A DNA stretch of 64,000 nt from Psychrobium sp051201665 (GCF_051201665.1 NZ_CP179210.1:1116001-1180000); one strand, 5' to 3'. Positions 17,643 to 26,143 are shown, counted from the stretch's first letter. Made by a program: numbers and translations. The notes: generated by a model not told the origin, from the sequence alone.

Positions 17643-18440
17643 TCACTTCAAATATTTAGCTAATATATCAGGGTAAGAGTCTCTGTTATTTTTAATTGAA
17701 GCGTTAATTTTTTCTACAATTGAATAAGGGACTGACTTTTTACTGAACATGAAAGACACTTGGTCGCTGTGAACGATATAAGGGTGTAGTTCGATATTCT
17801 CGATGTTATGGCAATGTATATACTGTAATCCAGCTGCTTCATCTTCAATTGCAAAGTCGACACGATGATGAGAAACAAGATCTATTCGTTGTCTCAATGT
17901 AGCGACTCGACGAATTGATAAGGATTTTTCAATGAGGGGTTGATTTATTGGACCAAAATAACTCCCTAGATTAACGGCGCCGTGGAATCCAAATTCAAGT
18001 ATCTCGTTTAACGTTGCGTTTTTTAACTTTGAGGGTGCTGATTTGTGCCAAAAAATTCGTATATACTCAGTTCTATATGGCTCTGAAAAGTGAGCATGGC
18101 CTGCACGACTTTCATTGTTACTTGCACTTAAAAGTAAATCGATATTTCCCTTTTTTAATTCAAGGAGAGCGCGTTCGCTGGACGGAACTCGAACCGTTTT
18201 ATAGCAAATGTTAGCATCTGCAAGTACGAGTTTGAGAAAGTCTATTTCGGAGCCGGTGTGTTGCTCTCCTTTAATGGAATAATAGGGCTCCCACGATTCG
18301 TAACTTATGCCAAAGATTAGTGTTTTATCACACGCAAAAGCATTTGATGCTGACAGAACTAACGTCAGACATAGGCACTTTACTTTAATAACAATAATTT
18401 GATTCCATTTCATAGTCGTCACACTACAGCAGTTATTCAT
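17643..18440 (-). CDS. Extracellular solute-binding protein, family 3 type
   Basis: After a signal peptide ending SASNAFA (start either at 18440 or, giving a more compact signal, at the internal ATG 18413), the protein has the amino-acid-binding fold of SBP family 3. Markers are LIFGISYESWEPYYS at the N terminus, GSEIDFLKLVLADANI, NIDLLLSASNNESR and DFAIEDEAAGLQY. No permease or ATPase genes flank it, and it lacks fused enzyme domains, so it is an orphan periplasmic sensor or binding protein. Divergent, uncharacterised proteins of this type are frequent in Alteromonadales. The ligand is unknown. Confidence 0.75.
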   Translation of the reverse strand: MNNCCSVTTMKWNQIIVIKVKCLCLTLVLSASNAFACDKTLIFGISYESWEPYYSIKGEQHTGSEIDFLKLVLADANICYKTVRVPSSERALLELKKGNIDLLLSASNNESRAGHAHFSEPYRTEYIRIFWHKSAPSKLKNATLNEILEFGFHGAVNLGSYFGPINQPLIEKSLSIRRVATLRQRIDLVSHHRVDFAIEDEAAGLQYIHCHNIENIELHPYIVHSDQVSFMFSKKSVPYSIVEKINASIKNNRDSYPDILAKYLK

Positions 18441-18606
18441 TTTTTTGAACTGGTAAATAGCGCGCAGCGACTAATTGCTATTACGATTAATCAAAAATGG
18501 CGAACTGTTGGATTATGTATTACATTTCTCAGGGCTATCTAGATATACCGAATATAAATAAACTGACGCAATGTTACTGAGTCGTTTAAATAATGGAGTA
18601 GTTATT

Positions 18607-19896
18607 TTGATTAAATTTTTAACAGTGGCAATAACATCCCTGATGATCTCATCGCCAACAATTGCAAGTAATGATGTGGACAAGTTGGCAAATAAGTTTG
18701 AAAAAGATGTCATTGCGTGGCGACATCATATTCATCAACATCCTGAATTATCAAATCGTGAATTTGAAACGGCTAAATATATCGCAGCACATCTTCGCTC
18801 ATTGAGTCTGAAGGTTAAAACTAATGTTGCACATACTGGTGTTGTTGCAATATTAGATAGTGGAAAGCCTGGGCCTGTAGTAGCGCTGCGTGCCGATATT
18901 GATGCGTTGCCTATTGTTGAAACTAGTGGTGTTTCGTTTGCATCGACAGTTAAATCTACCTATAACGGTAAAGAAGTTGGTGTAATGCATGCCTGTGGGC
19001 ATGATACGCATGCCGCTATGCTGATGGGAACCGCGTCTGTATTAACTAAAATGAAGAATAAGCTACGAGGTAAGGTGAAGTTTATTTTCCAACCAGCCGA
19101 AGAAGGCGCGCCTTATGGCGAAGAGGGCGGCGCTGAATTGATGGTAAAAGAAGGCGTACTGGATAATCCTAAAGTTGATGTGATTTTTGGTATTCATATA
19201 AATTCTCAAACGGATGTTGGCACTGTTAAATATCGTGCTGGTGGCATTATGGCGGCGGTTGATTCATTTAAAATAACGGTTAATGGCAAGCAATCTCATG
19301 GTGCTTATCCGTGGCTAAGTGTTGATCCTATTGTAACGGCATCGCAGATTGTTATGGGGCTACAAACAACCGTGAGTCGTGAAGCTAAGCTAGACGATAA
19401 CGCTGCGGTGGTAACTGTTGGTAGTATTCACGGTGGAAATCGCTCGAATATCATTCCAAATAAAGTCGAGCTGGTTGGCACAATCCGTACCTTAAACGAT
19501 GACATGAGAACCCATGTACATGAGTCAGTGAGACGCAAAGCCTCTAATATTGCTCAAAGTATGGGAGCAACCACTGATGTGATACTTCCTTATGGTGATC
19601 GCTATCCTGTGACGTTTAACGATCATGATTTGATGGCGAAAATGCTGCCAACATTGCATCGAACCGCTGGTAAAGAGCATGTTAAACACATGAATGCCGT
19701 GATGGGCGCCGAAGATTTTTCGTTTTTCCAGCAAAAGATTCCTGGGTTGTATTTATTTGTTGGCGGCAAAACACCGTCAAAACCACTTGCCGAAACAGCT
19801 GGCCACCACACCCCTGATTTTGTGATTGACGATGCAGGGCTAAAACTTGGCGTGCGAACCATGAGTAATCTAGTCGTTGATTATATGGAAAAATAG
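18607..19896 (+). CDS. Secreted M20-family amidohydrolase/carboxypeptidase
   Basis: A TTG at 18607 with GGAG (18595-18598) gives a clean signal peptide MIKFLTVAITSLMISSPTIA. The in-frame ATG at 18571 would add 12 residues. The mature protein is an M20D-type metallohydrolase of the amino-acid amidohydrolase group: RHHIHQHPELS, VALRADIDALP, VMHACGHDTHAAM and QPAEEG supply the zinc ligands and base, and GAEDFSFF lies near the C terminus. Relatives cleave N-acyl amino acids or hippurate-like amides. An exported form suggests scavenging of peptides or acyl amino acids. It stands alone, followed by a hairpin. Confidence 0.88.
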   Translation: MIKFLTVAITSLMISSPTIASNDVDKLANKFEKDVIAWRHHIHQHPELSNREFETAKYIAAHLRSLSLKVKTNVAHTGVVAILDSGKPGPVVALRADIDALPIVETSGVSFASTVKSTYNGKEVGVMHACGHDTHAAMLMGTASVLTKMKNKLRGKVKFIFQPAEEGAPYGEEGGAELMVKEGVLDNPKVDVIFGIHINSQTDVGTVKYRAGGIMAAVDSFKITVNGKQSHGAYPWLSVDPIVTASQIVMGLQTTVSREAKLDDNAAVVTVGSIHGGNRSNIIPNKVELVGTIRTLNDDMRTHVHESVRRKASNIAQSMGATTDVILPYGDRYPVTFNDHDLMAKMLPTLHRTAGKEHVKHMNAVMGAEDFSFFQQKIPGLYLFVGGKTPSKPLAETAGHHTPDFVIDDAGLKLGVRTMSNLVVDYMEK

Positions 19897-19946
19897 CTTG
19901 CTGTGACTTCAGTGAAACTAGCTTCATTAAAGTAGGTATACGCTGC

Positions 19947-19971
19947 CATTGTGCTCTAATGAAGCACAATG
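19947..19971. terminator. Stem-loop between convergent genes
   Basis: CATTGTGCT (19947-19955) and AGCACAATG (19963-19971) make a perfect 9-bp stem with a seven-base loop. It lies between the M20 gene and a convergent gene remnant. No long T tract is present on either side. Confidence 0.45.
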
Positions 19972-19974
19972 TCA

Positions 19975-20094
19975 TTAGTCTTTGTTAGTGTATGTTCCTA
20001 AGTGTTGGTTGAGCTGTTTGACTTTATCTCGGCAGTCGGCACGCTGGTCTATGTGGACATCGTTGCAATTTTGAGGCGGTGCAGTTGGCGAAAT
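19975..20094 (-). pseudogene. 3' remnant of an unidentified gene cut by RAYT copy 2
   Basis: The minus strand keeps an open frame from about 20094 to a TAA at 19975-19977. It encodes roughly 40 residues including NCNDVHIDQRADCRDKVKQL. The upstream part is replaced by the RAYT left-end array starting at about 20100. Two cysteines and charged helices are visible. The family is not recognised. Confidence 0.5.
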
Positions 20095-20099
20095 TTTAA

Positions 20100-20205
20100 A
20101 AAATAAAAGGGTTAAATAAAAGGGTTAATAAATAAAAGGGTCAGGTTAAATTTAAAAAATAAAAGGGTCAGGTTAAATTTAAAAAAATAAAAGGGTCAGG
20201 TTAAA
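20100..20205 (+). repeat. Shortening tandem array of RAYT left ends
   Basis: AGGGTCAGGTTAAA occurs at 20137-20150, 20164-20177 and 20192-20205 (periods 27 and 28). Outside them are shorter versions consisting only of AAATAAAAGGGTT. Length falls away from the transposase gene, mirroring the right-end arrays of other copies. Confidence 0.8.
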
Positions 20206-20258
20206 TTTAAATAACTCGTCTATGCTTTCATGAGTAGTCATTTGTTATGAGGAGTTAT

Positions 20259-20413
20259 ACCAATGGCATTAAGTAAGTGATCTTGTTGTGCGTAGAGAAA
20301 ATCAGCTAAAACAAGGCGCTCGATTGACTAATAGCTGGCTATTAGGATTGAGAGCAACGCCATTTTAGTTAATTTTAACAAGTACAAGTGGGCAAATATT
20401 TAATGCAATTGGT
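20259..20413. mobile_element. 155-bp MITE inside RAYT copy 2
   Basis: A 155-base palindromic element with terminal repeats (ACCAATGGCATTAA at left, TTAATGCAATTGGT at right) is inserted in the leader of the transposase gene; copy 1 lacks it. Much of its length can pair with itself as an imperfect long hairpin. TTAT appears on both sides, a likely target duplication. The same element occupies the same site in copy 3. Confidence 0.8.
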
Positions 20414-20422
20414 ATTATTCAA

Positions 20423-21124
20423 TTGGCCAGATTACCACGAGTTAGCCCAATCGGTGTGCCCCAGCACATAATTAAACGAGGAAATAATCACCAAGTGTGC
20501 TTTGCTAGCGAGCAGGATTTTGCAGCTTACGCAGGATGGTTGAAGGACTATTCAAGTAAATTTGAGGTAGCGATTCATGCATGGGTCTTTATGACTAATC
20601 ATGTTCATTTGTTATGTACTCCGCTTAATCACAATGCTATTAGTCAAATGATGCAAGGCCTTGGTCGCCAGTATGTTAGATACTTTAATCATAGCTATAA
20701 ACGAACGGTAACGTTATGGGAAGGGCGCTATAAATCTTGTTTAGTGCAAGAAGAAGAGTACCTCTTACAGTTGTATCGATACATTGAACACAATCCAGTT
20801 AGAGCGAAAATGGTTGAGGATCCAGCTGATTACGCGTGGTCGAGCTACCAAATTAATGGGCTGGGTAAAGAATCATCATTATGTACACCGCATTCACTTT
20901 ATATTAGTTTAGGAAAGGATGAGGACGATAGGCAATGCGCGTATCGTGATCTTTTTAAACATTATGTTGATAATAAGCTCATCACTAATATTAGAGATAG
21001 CGTTAATCGAGGGATGGCAATTGGCAGTGAACAATTTAAGCGCGAAATAGAATTGTTAACGGGTCGCAGAATGCAACCAAAGAAAAGAGGTCGACCGTTA
21101 GGTTGGAAGAAAGATGAAGTGTAG
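20423..21124 (+). CDS. REP-associated tyrosine transposase, copy 2
   Basis: This 233-residue RAYT (Y1/HUH) transposase is full length. HVH at residues 60-62 and LYRYIEHNPVRAKMV contain the metal-binding and tyrosine motifs, and the C terminus is very basic (MQPKKRGRPLGWKKDEV). It differs from copy 3 by a few substitutions (for example Q18K, G96V, R164S and a His-to-Tyr change). Translation seems to start at TTG, but the MITE has moved the GAGGAG ribosome-binding site about 155 bases upstream, so expression is probably low. Confidence 0.88.
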   Translation: MARLPRVSPIGVPQHIIKRGNNHQVCFASEQDFAAYAGWLKDYSSKFEVAIHAWVFMTNHVHLLCTPLNHNAISQMMQGLGRQYVRYFNHSYKRTVTLWEGRYKSCLVQEEEYLLQLYRYIEHNPVRAKMVEDPADYAWSSYQINGLGKESSLCTPHSLYISLGKDEDDRQCAYRDLFKHYVDNKLITNIRDSVNRGMAIGSEQFKREIELLTGRRMQPKKRGRPLGWKKDEV

Positions 21125-21150
21125 TTTTATTTTAACCTGACCCTAATATA

Positions 21151-21614
21151 TTCATTGTGGGGCCGCAGTAATCAATAAATAGCTTTTCACCGGCTTTATG
21201 ATGCTGCCTCATTGATGGTTTCTGGCAGCCCAACCACGCTTTATACAGACGACAAAAATGATTGTAACTGTAATGGTTACCGGGGTTTCGCTGTGAGTGC
21301 TCCTCCCATAAGAGCTGTAGTGTCAGCGTTTTATGTTTTAGTTCTTTATAAATCACCGACCAATTGGGAACTGGTATTGATGCTTTAAGTTTGACCCTAG
21401 TCTTTAAGAACTCTCGATTAAGCGCCGCATCCGTCCATATTTCGGATAAAGGCCAGCTTGTGATCCCCATTTGTGCAGCTCGGTTTGCATAGCGAGACAC
21501 TACTGAGGGCGAAATAGATAAGCTTTTTGCAACCTGACGATGGCTAAGTGAACAGCCGTATTTGAGCCGTAAGATTTCTTTTAATTTACGCATAGAAATA
21601 GGTACCGTAGACAT
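21151..21614 (-). pseudogene. istA: IS21 transposase IstA, N-terminal fragment
   Basis: From the ATG at 21614 (GAGG six bases upstream, preferred to the ATG at 21632) the protein has the IstA helix-turn-helix, SMRKLKEILRLKYGCSLSHR and AKSLSISPSVVSRYANRA. The start of the DDE domain follows, with EKLFIDYCGPT holding the first catalytic aspartate. The frame then leaves IS21 sequence at the RAYT end. About 155 of some 500 residues remain, so it is inactive. Confidence 0.82.
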
Positions 21615-21732
21615 AGTTATCCTCATCATCAAAATGAAAAGAATAACGGTAAAATGTACCTACAGAACAGAAGAAAGTTGATTAATTGAACAACAACATT
21701 ATGTGAATTCATCAATAACATATGGAGCTAAA

Positions 21733-21822
21733 AGTGATCTCCATGAATGTTATTAGGTGATCTCGATGGATGTTATTGAGTGATCTCCATCGATGTTATT
21801 AGGTGATCTCCATGGATGTTAA
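21733..21822. repeat. Four 23-bp direct repeats at the IS21 end
   Basis: TGATCTCCATGGATGTTATT-type units occur at exact 23-base spacing (TGATCT at 21735, 21758, 21781 and 21804), with one or two changes per unit. IS21 elements carry such multiple transposase-binding repeats near their ends. There are no spacers, so it is not a CRISPR. Confidence 0.8.
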
Positions 21823-21942
21823 TATGCAAATTCTTTATTTTTGAATTGCTCCATGCGAATTAGTGCATATTGTGTTGCGCTCGGATCTCGTTTGCTGCTT
21901 AAATCAATTTCTACCAAATAAAAATCCTCACCAGTGTAGTGG

Positions 21943-22680
21943 TCAACTAATTTTGGTCACGGTTTTGTAAGTTTTCCAGTATCTCTGTTCCGATTCATTT
22001 GGAGTTAAACCGCCATTATATTGATGAGGCCTGACGTTACTATAATATCCTGTAATATAATTCACTACTGCCGCCTTGGCTTGCACTAAAGATTGATAAC
22101 CTACAGTGGGCATCCATTCTGTTTTAAAACTCCTAAAGAATCTTTCCATCGGTGCGTTATCCCAACAGTTTCCTCGTCTGCTCATGCTTTGCTTGATTTG
22201 ATATCGCCAAAGTAATTGACGATATTTCTTACTCGTATAATGACAGCCTTGATCTGAATGAAACATCACGCCTTTTGGTCTCCCTCGTGACTCAAAAGCC
22301 ATTGTTAATGCTTGGCTAGTTAGCGCTGTATCGGGTGAGTAAGACATCGCCCAACCAATAGGTTTTCTGGCGAACAAATCAATCACAACGGCTAAATAAC
22401 ACCAACGATTACCTGCCCATATAAAAGTCACATCTCCACACCAAACTTGATTGGGTTCGCTAACAACAAATTGTCTGTCTAAGTGATTCGGTATCGCTGC
22501 GTGCTCATTTCCACCTCGCTTATAAGCATGCTTAGGTATCTGACAACTCACTAGGCCAAGCTTTTTCATAATGCGGTTTGCTCGGTAGCGGCTTAATGGC
22601 ATATCTCTAGTCGTTGCTATCTGAGCTACGCTTCTGGCTCCTGCTGATTCACCACTTTCCGAGAAAATAGCGCGAACCAT
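21943..22680 (-). CDS. IS3 transposase OrfB (DDE integrase domain), copy 1
   Basis: The 245-residue frame has the retroviral-integrase-type core of IS3 OrfB: VWCGDVTFIWAGNRWCYL (first Asp), FHSDQGCHYTS (second Asp) and RGNCWDNAPMERFF (Glu), then the GLTPNESEQRYW end. The frame continues upstream of this ATG without its own start. The active protein should be an OrfAB fusion made by -1 frameshifting at the A6G run (22854-22860 on the plus strand). All catalytic residues are present. Confidence 0.9.
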   Translation of the reverse strand: MVRAIFSESGESAGARSVAQIATTRDMPLSRYRANRIMKKLGLVSCQIPKHAYKRGGNEHAAIPNHLDRQFVVSEPNQVWCGDVTFIWAGNRWCYLAVVIDLFARKPIGWAMSYSPDTALTSQALTMAFESRGRPKGVMFHSDQGCHYTSKKYRQLLWRYQIKQSMSRRGNCWDNAPMERFFRSFKTEWMPTVGYQSLVQAKAAVVNYITGYYSNVRPHQYNGGLTPNESEQRYWKTYKTVTKIS

Positions 22681-22808
22681 TAATTCTGCTTTTAAGTGCT
22701 TATGACTGGCGTTTTTTGAATTTTTACGCCAGTAACCATAGCTACTACGATGAATATCAAAGACTTCACAGACTGTTTTTACATCATAGCTCTCTTGTAA
22801 CGCCTGGA

Positions 22809-23120
22809 CTATTTCAAATTGTCTAGGGAGTCTGACATCAAGAGAGCTGTAGCCTTTTTTAGTATTTCTTTTTCTAATTCAATCCGTTTTATGCGTTTTT
22901 CGAGTTCTTTAATTTTTATCTGTTCAGGTGTTAATGCAGTCGGTTGGTCTGCTATACCGTTTCGCTCTTTCTTTAATTGTCGTGCCCATTTATCAATGGC
23001 TGATTTACTCACTCCGACGGCTTCGGAAGCTTCTCTGACAGAGTATCCTTCATCAACAACAAGTTGAGCTGTTTCGAGTTTAAATTCTGCTGAATAAGTT
23101 GGTCTTGTTCTAGTATTCAT
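22809..23120 (-). CDS. IS3 OrfA helix-turn-helix protein, copy 1
   Basis: Starting at MNTRTRPTYSAEFKLETAQL (23120, preferred to the ATG at 23156), OrfA has the IS3/transposase_8 helix-turn-helix (VREASEAVGVSKSAIDKWAR). A leucine-zipper-like coiled coil follows (IKIKELEKRIKRIELEKEIL). It overlaps the OrfB frame where a slippery A6G stretch allows fusion. It binds the IS ends and regulates transposition. Confidence 0.88.
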   Translation of the reverse strand: MNTRTRPTYSAEFKLETAQLVVDEGYSVREASEAVGVSKSAIDKWARQLKKERNGIADQPTALTPEQIKIKELEKRIKRIELEKEILKKATALLMSDSLDNLK

Positions 23121-23945
23121 TGATTCACCTAAAGTTGATGAGGCGTATGATAACACCTCTATTTAAGTGACCAAATTCACTGTACCACTACACAGATTTT
23201 AATGTAAAAGTACCGTCTGGTTGGATTATTGACTCTTTTTCTAGTTGGTTTTGTAGAGACTCAAATAAATAATAGTTCTTAGAACGAGTAAGTAAGGCCG
23301 TTAATTGCTTAATTTTATTTGCTTTTATATCTTCTTTAGTTGTTTGAGCAAGTAGCGCTATCTTTTTATTTCCTTGCTCGGTAGCTTGCGCGAGTTTTGA
23401 TAATTTACGCTCATCGAGATAGCTGAAGTTTTTTGATGCTTCATAAATAGCAGGGTTGTTACGTGCTACATTACGTTGTTTTGACCTAAACTCACCTTTC
23501 AGTTTTTTATAAGTCACATTAGCTGTTGCCGCTTGCTGTAACACAGATTTATCCGTATCTGATAGTTTTGCTAATATTGCATTACGTTGTGCTTCTTTAC
23601 CGCCTAACGTTTTAAATATCGGACAATATGCTTTATCACCTAATTTTATCGGTGAGGCATAAAGGTATGTCTGATAGTGCTTTTTTCGCCACTTATTTTT
23701 ACTGATAGTATAGTCTTTACAAGATAAGCCTGATGCTTCTTTATATGTAACGTAATCAAACGGTTTACCATCATCAACAATTTTCGTTGGCTCATATCTG
23801 CCACCAATTTCATCTTTAGTAAATTGTTTAAATATCTGAGCGCTTTGATTTTTCAGTGTACTAAAGTTTTCAAGTAGTTTATTTTCTTGAGCTTCAAACT
23901 CTTTTTTAATTCTGGTTAACTCTATCTTATTAAAACGAACAAAAT

Positions 23946-24235
23946 CCAGAGCATTGTTAGAGCGATTAAGAGATTATCAAGATGATGTCTTACGCTTTCT
24001 GACGAGCACTGCTGTCCCATTTACCAATAATCAAGGCGAGAATGATATTAGGATGACAAAAGTTCATCAAAAAATATCTGGATGCTTTAGAAGTATGCAA
24101 GGCGCAGAGATGTTCTGTTTGATCAGAAGCTATTTATCGACTTGCAGAAAACAATATGTATCTGCAAGCCTAGCCCTTGAATTGCTATTCAAAAATCAGC
24201 TTCCAGATGTATTTATTGAAGATAAGGCTGAATAG
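23946..24235 (+). pseudogene. IS66 TnpC transposase, C-terminal fragment
   Basis: The frame reads ALLERLRDYQDDVLRFL, NNQGENDIRMTKVHQK (the glutamate motif of IS66 transposases) and ISGCFRSMQGAEMFCLIRSY to a TAG at 24235. Only about 95 residues survive. The upstream boundary meets the disrupted minus-strand gene near 23945. A middle piece of an IS66 transposase, in the same orientation, lies at 25149-25269, out of order with this one. Confidence 0.8.
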
Positions 24236-24551
24236 TTACAAATCTTTAACTAAAGATAGCCCTTTAAGAATACTAGTGAATAGAATTGGCGAGAATGCTG
24301 CTTATTATAAAGGAGAACGGAATATAATGACTGTTGACTTGAGTACAAAGAAATTCATGTTTGACTGGAATAATAACCATCAGATCACACGCGTAAGTAT
24401 TACTAGGATTATTGCACATGAGTTCTCTCATTCTGTTTTAGGAACTATTCCTGATAATAATGCAACAGTTATTAAGACCGATGCTATTATGAAGTCTATT
24501 AATAACACGCGTAGAGCGACAACTGATAATTATTTTGATTATGAAGGTTAG
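24231..24551 (+). pseudogene. M91-like metallopeptidase toxin domain, C-terminal remnant
   Basis: Right after the IS66 stop a new frame reads SYKSLTKDSPLRILVNRIGE, then AAYYKGERNIMTVDL and the zinc motif IIAHEFSHSVLG (HExxH), ending DNYFDYEG. The organisation resembles the M91-like protease tips at the C terminus of Rhs-type or other polymorphic toxins. It has no start codon or secretion domain of its own, so it is the 3' end of a larger lost gene. The next gene, five bases on, looks like its immunity protein. Confidence 0.6.
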
Positions 24552-24556
24552 AGATC

Positions 24557-25057
24557 ATGCTTAGGTTTTTTTTATTTATTATAACAATATCGAATTCTGA
24601 ACTTTTATATAGTAAAACATATAGCTATGTTTCTTCAGAGCTAAACCATCATACTTTTAATGTTAACTCTAGAATGATAACTATAAATGATTCACTTTCG
24701 AAGTTTAGTGATTGTAGTTTTGATGGTGTTAAGTATTGCTTAAAATTTAATGAAAGTATTATTGCGATACCAGATAATCTTTTTTCTAAAGATTTAGAGT
24801 TTCGAGTTAATTCATTGGATAATAAAAAGATATATTCTTATCCAATATCAAAAGAAATAACTTTACTCGGTAGGGCATATGACGGTTATATAATACATAT
24901 TGAAAGTGAGGATTCTCCACTTGATAATATAGTCTTTTTTTCACTGATAAATGGTGTCCTAATGTTTTCTAGTATGGGGAGAACATATATATCTGAATCG
25001 AAATGTGGTTTGTATTCATCTACAACCTGTAGAGCAGAAATAAAAGATAGGCAATAA
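24557..25057 (+). CDS. Exported small protein, candidate immunity protein
   Basis: The 166-residue protein starts five bases after the toxin-like fragment. It has a hydrophobic N terminus (MLRFFLFIITISNSELLYSK), consistent with export to the periplasm. The rest is a beta-rich Ser/Tyr/Asn-rich domain with paired cysteines (SDCSFDGVKYC; SKCGLYSSTTC). No known family was recognised. Its position directly after an HExxH toxin-tip remnant, very low GC content and small size fit a cognate immunity gene. A gene unrelated to the fragment is the alternative. Confidence 0.5.
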   Translation: MLRFFLFIITISNSELLYSKTYSYVSSELNHHTFNVNSRMITINDSLSKFSDCSFDGVKYCLKFNESIIAIPDNLFSKDLEFRVNSLDNKKIYSYPISKEITLLGRAYDGYIIHIESEDSPLDNIVFFSLINGVLMFSSMGRTYISESKCGLYSSTTCRAEIKDRQ

Positions 25058-25088
25058 TTTCTCATTGATTGTTGATATTTTGTTTAGG

Positions 25089-25133
25089 AATAAAGGACAG
25101 GCGATTTTTTATTTATTTAAATAAAGGACAGGC
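25089..25133 (+). repeat. Two solo ends of a second RAYT-like family
   Basis: AATAAAGGACAGGC occurs at 25089-25102 and 25120-25133, 31 bases apart. It resembles the AGGGTCAGG ends in layout but differs in sequence. It lies at the junction between the immunity-like gene and an IS66 fragment. Confidence 0.55.
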
Positions 25134-25148
25134 TACTTTTTATTAGTC

Positions 25149-25269
25149 ATCTCGATGAGACGAATGCGCTTGAATTCATCAAGGAAAGTTTGAAGAATGA
25201 ATCAGTGCTTCATGCTGATGAAACAGGCATTAACATTAACGGTCAACGTCAATGGTTACACAATGCATC
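25149..25269 (+). pseudogene. IS66 TnpC transposase, internal fragment
   Basis: About 40 codons read DETNALEFIKESLKNESVLH, then ADETGININGQRQWLHNAS, the first catalytic aspartate region of IS66 transposases. The fragment is bounded on the left by RAYT-like ends and on the right by IS3 copy 2. It could belong to the same ancestral IS66 as the fragment at 23946. Confidence 0.75.
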
Positions 25270-25277
25270 TGTAGTGG

Positions 25278-26015
25278 TCAACTAATTTTGGTCACGGTTT
25301 TGTAAGTTTTCCAGTATCTCTGTTCCGATTCATTTGGAGTTAAACCGCCATTATATTGATGAGGCCTGACGTTACTATAATATCCTGTAATATAATTCAC
25401 TACTGCCGCCTTGGCTTGCACTAAAGATTGATAACCTACAGTGGGCATCCATTCTGTTTTAAAACTCCTAAAGAATCTTTCCATCGGTGCGTTATCCCAA
25501 CAGTTTCCTCGTCTGCTCATGCTTTGCTTGATTTGATATCGCCAAAGTAATTGACGATATTTCTTACTCGTATAATGACAGCCTTGATCTGAATGAAACA
25601 TCACGCCTTTTGGTCTCCCTCGTGACTCAAAAGCCATTGTTAATGCTTGGCTAGTTAGCGCTGTATCGGGTGAGTAAGACATCGCCCAACCAATAGGTTT
25701 TCTGGCGAACAAATCAATCACAACGGCTAAATAACACCAACGATTACCTGCCCATATAAAAGTCACATCTCCACACCAAACTTGATTGGGTTCGCTAACA
25801 ACAAATTGTCTGTCTAAGTGATTCGGTATCGCTGCGTGCTCATTTCCACCTCGCTTATAAGCATGCTTAGGTATCTGACAACTCACTAGGCCAAGCTTTT
25901 TCATAATGCGGTTTGCTCGGTAGCGGCTTAATGGCATATCTCTAGTCGTTGCTATCTGAGCTACGCTTCTGGCTCCTGCTGATTCGCCACTTTCCGAGAA
26001 AATAGCGCGAACCAT
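25278..26015 (-). CDS. IS3 transposase OrfB, copy 2
   Basis: Identical in protein sequence to the copy 1 OrfB (245 residues), with DVTFIWAG, FHSDQG and NAPMERFF holding the DDE residues. It is probably expressed as an OrfAB fusion by -1 frameshifting. The intact state and near identity of the copies point to recent transposition. Confidence 0.9.
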   Translation of the reverse strand: MVRAIFSESGESAGARSVAQIATTRDMPLSRYRANRIMKKLGLVSCQIPKHAYKRGGNEHAAIPNHLDRQFVVSEPNQVWCGDVTFIWAGNRWCYLAVVIDLFARKPIGWAMSYSPDTALTSQALTMAFESRGRPKGVMFHSDQGCHYTSKKYRQLLWRYQIKQSMSRRGNCWDNAPMERFFRSFKTEWMPTVGYQSLVQAKAAVVNYITGYYSNVRPHQYNGGLTPNESEQRYWKTYKTVTKIS

Positions 26016-26143
26016 TAATTCTGCTTTTAAGTGCTTATGACTGGCGTTTTTTGAATTTTTACGCCAGTAACCATAGCTACTACGATGAATATCAAAGACT
26101 TCACAGACTGTTTTTACATCATAGCTCTCTTGTAACGCCTGGA

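Larger units (their letters stand above)
20192..21150 (+). mobile_element. RAYT element copy 2 (no passenger gene)
   Basis: The unit spans AGGGTCAGGTTAAA (20192) to TTTAACCTGACCCT (21131-21144) plus AATATA. Compared with copies 1 and 3 it ends immediately after this right end and lacks DUF3465, which defines the minimal element. It joins an unknown gene remnant to an IS21 istA fragment, so it sits at a breakpoint. Confidence 0.8.
21151..21822 (-). mobile_element. IS21-family remnant (one end plus istA start)
   Basis: The outer end of an IS21-type element is preserved: repeat cluster 21733-21822, then the istA start, broken by the RAYT right end at 21150. The rest of istA, istB and the other end are absent. 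The stop codon of the neighbouring disrupted gene lies exactly at the edge (21819-21821). Confidence 0.75.
21935..23192 (-). mobile_element. IS3-family insertion sequence, copy 1
   Basis: This 1258-bp element has inverted ends beginning TGTAGTGGT and sharing TTTGGTCAC, and a 3-bp target duplication CAG (21932-21934 and 23193-23195). It holds orfA and orfB with a slippery A6G site between them. It is nearly identical to copy 2 at 25270. Only two base differences were noticed by eye. Confidence 0.9.
21819..23945 (-). pseudogene. Unidentified gene split by IS3 copy 1 and cut at its 5' end
   Basis: Removing the IS3 element (21935-23192) and one CAG duplication restores a single frame on the minus strand. 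About 250 residues upstream (from near 23945) read on through FTLKSGEDFYLVEIDLSSKR to KNKEFAY and a TAA at 21819-21821. The N terminus is lost at an IS66 fragment near 23945. The visible part is Lys/Glu-rich and helical, with segments such as KIELTRIKKEFEAQENKLLE and TLGGKEAQRNAILAKLSD. I do not recognise the family. The reading frame is otherwise intact, so disruption is recent. Confidence 0.75.

Noticed and set aside
20100..20205. CRISPR-like or microsatellite array
   Set aside because: Units are RAYT ends of unequal length without unique spacers.
21733..21822. CRISPR-like array of 23-bp repeats
   Set aside because: The repeats are directly adjacent with no spacers and lie at an IS21 end, where transposase-binding repeats are expected.
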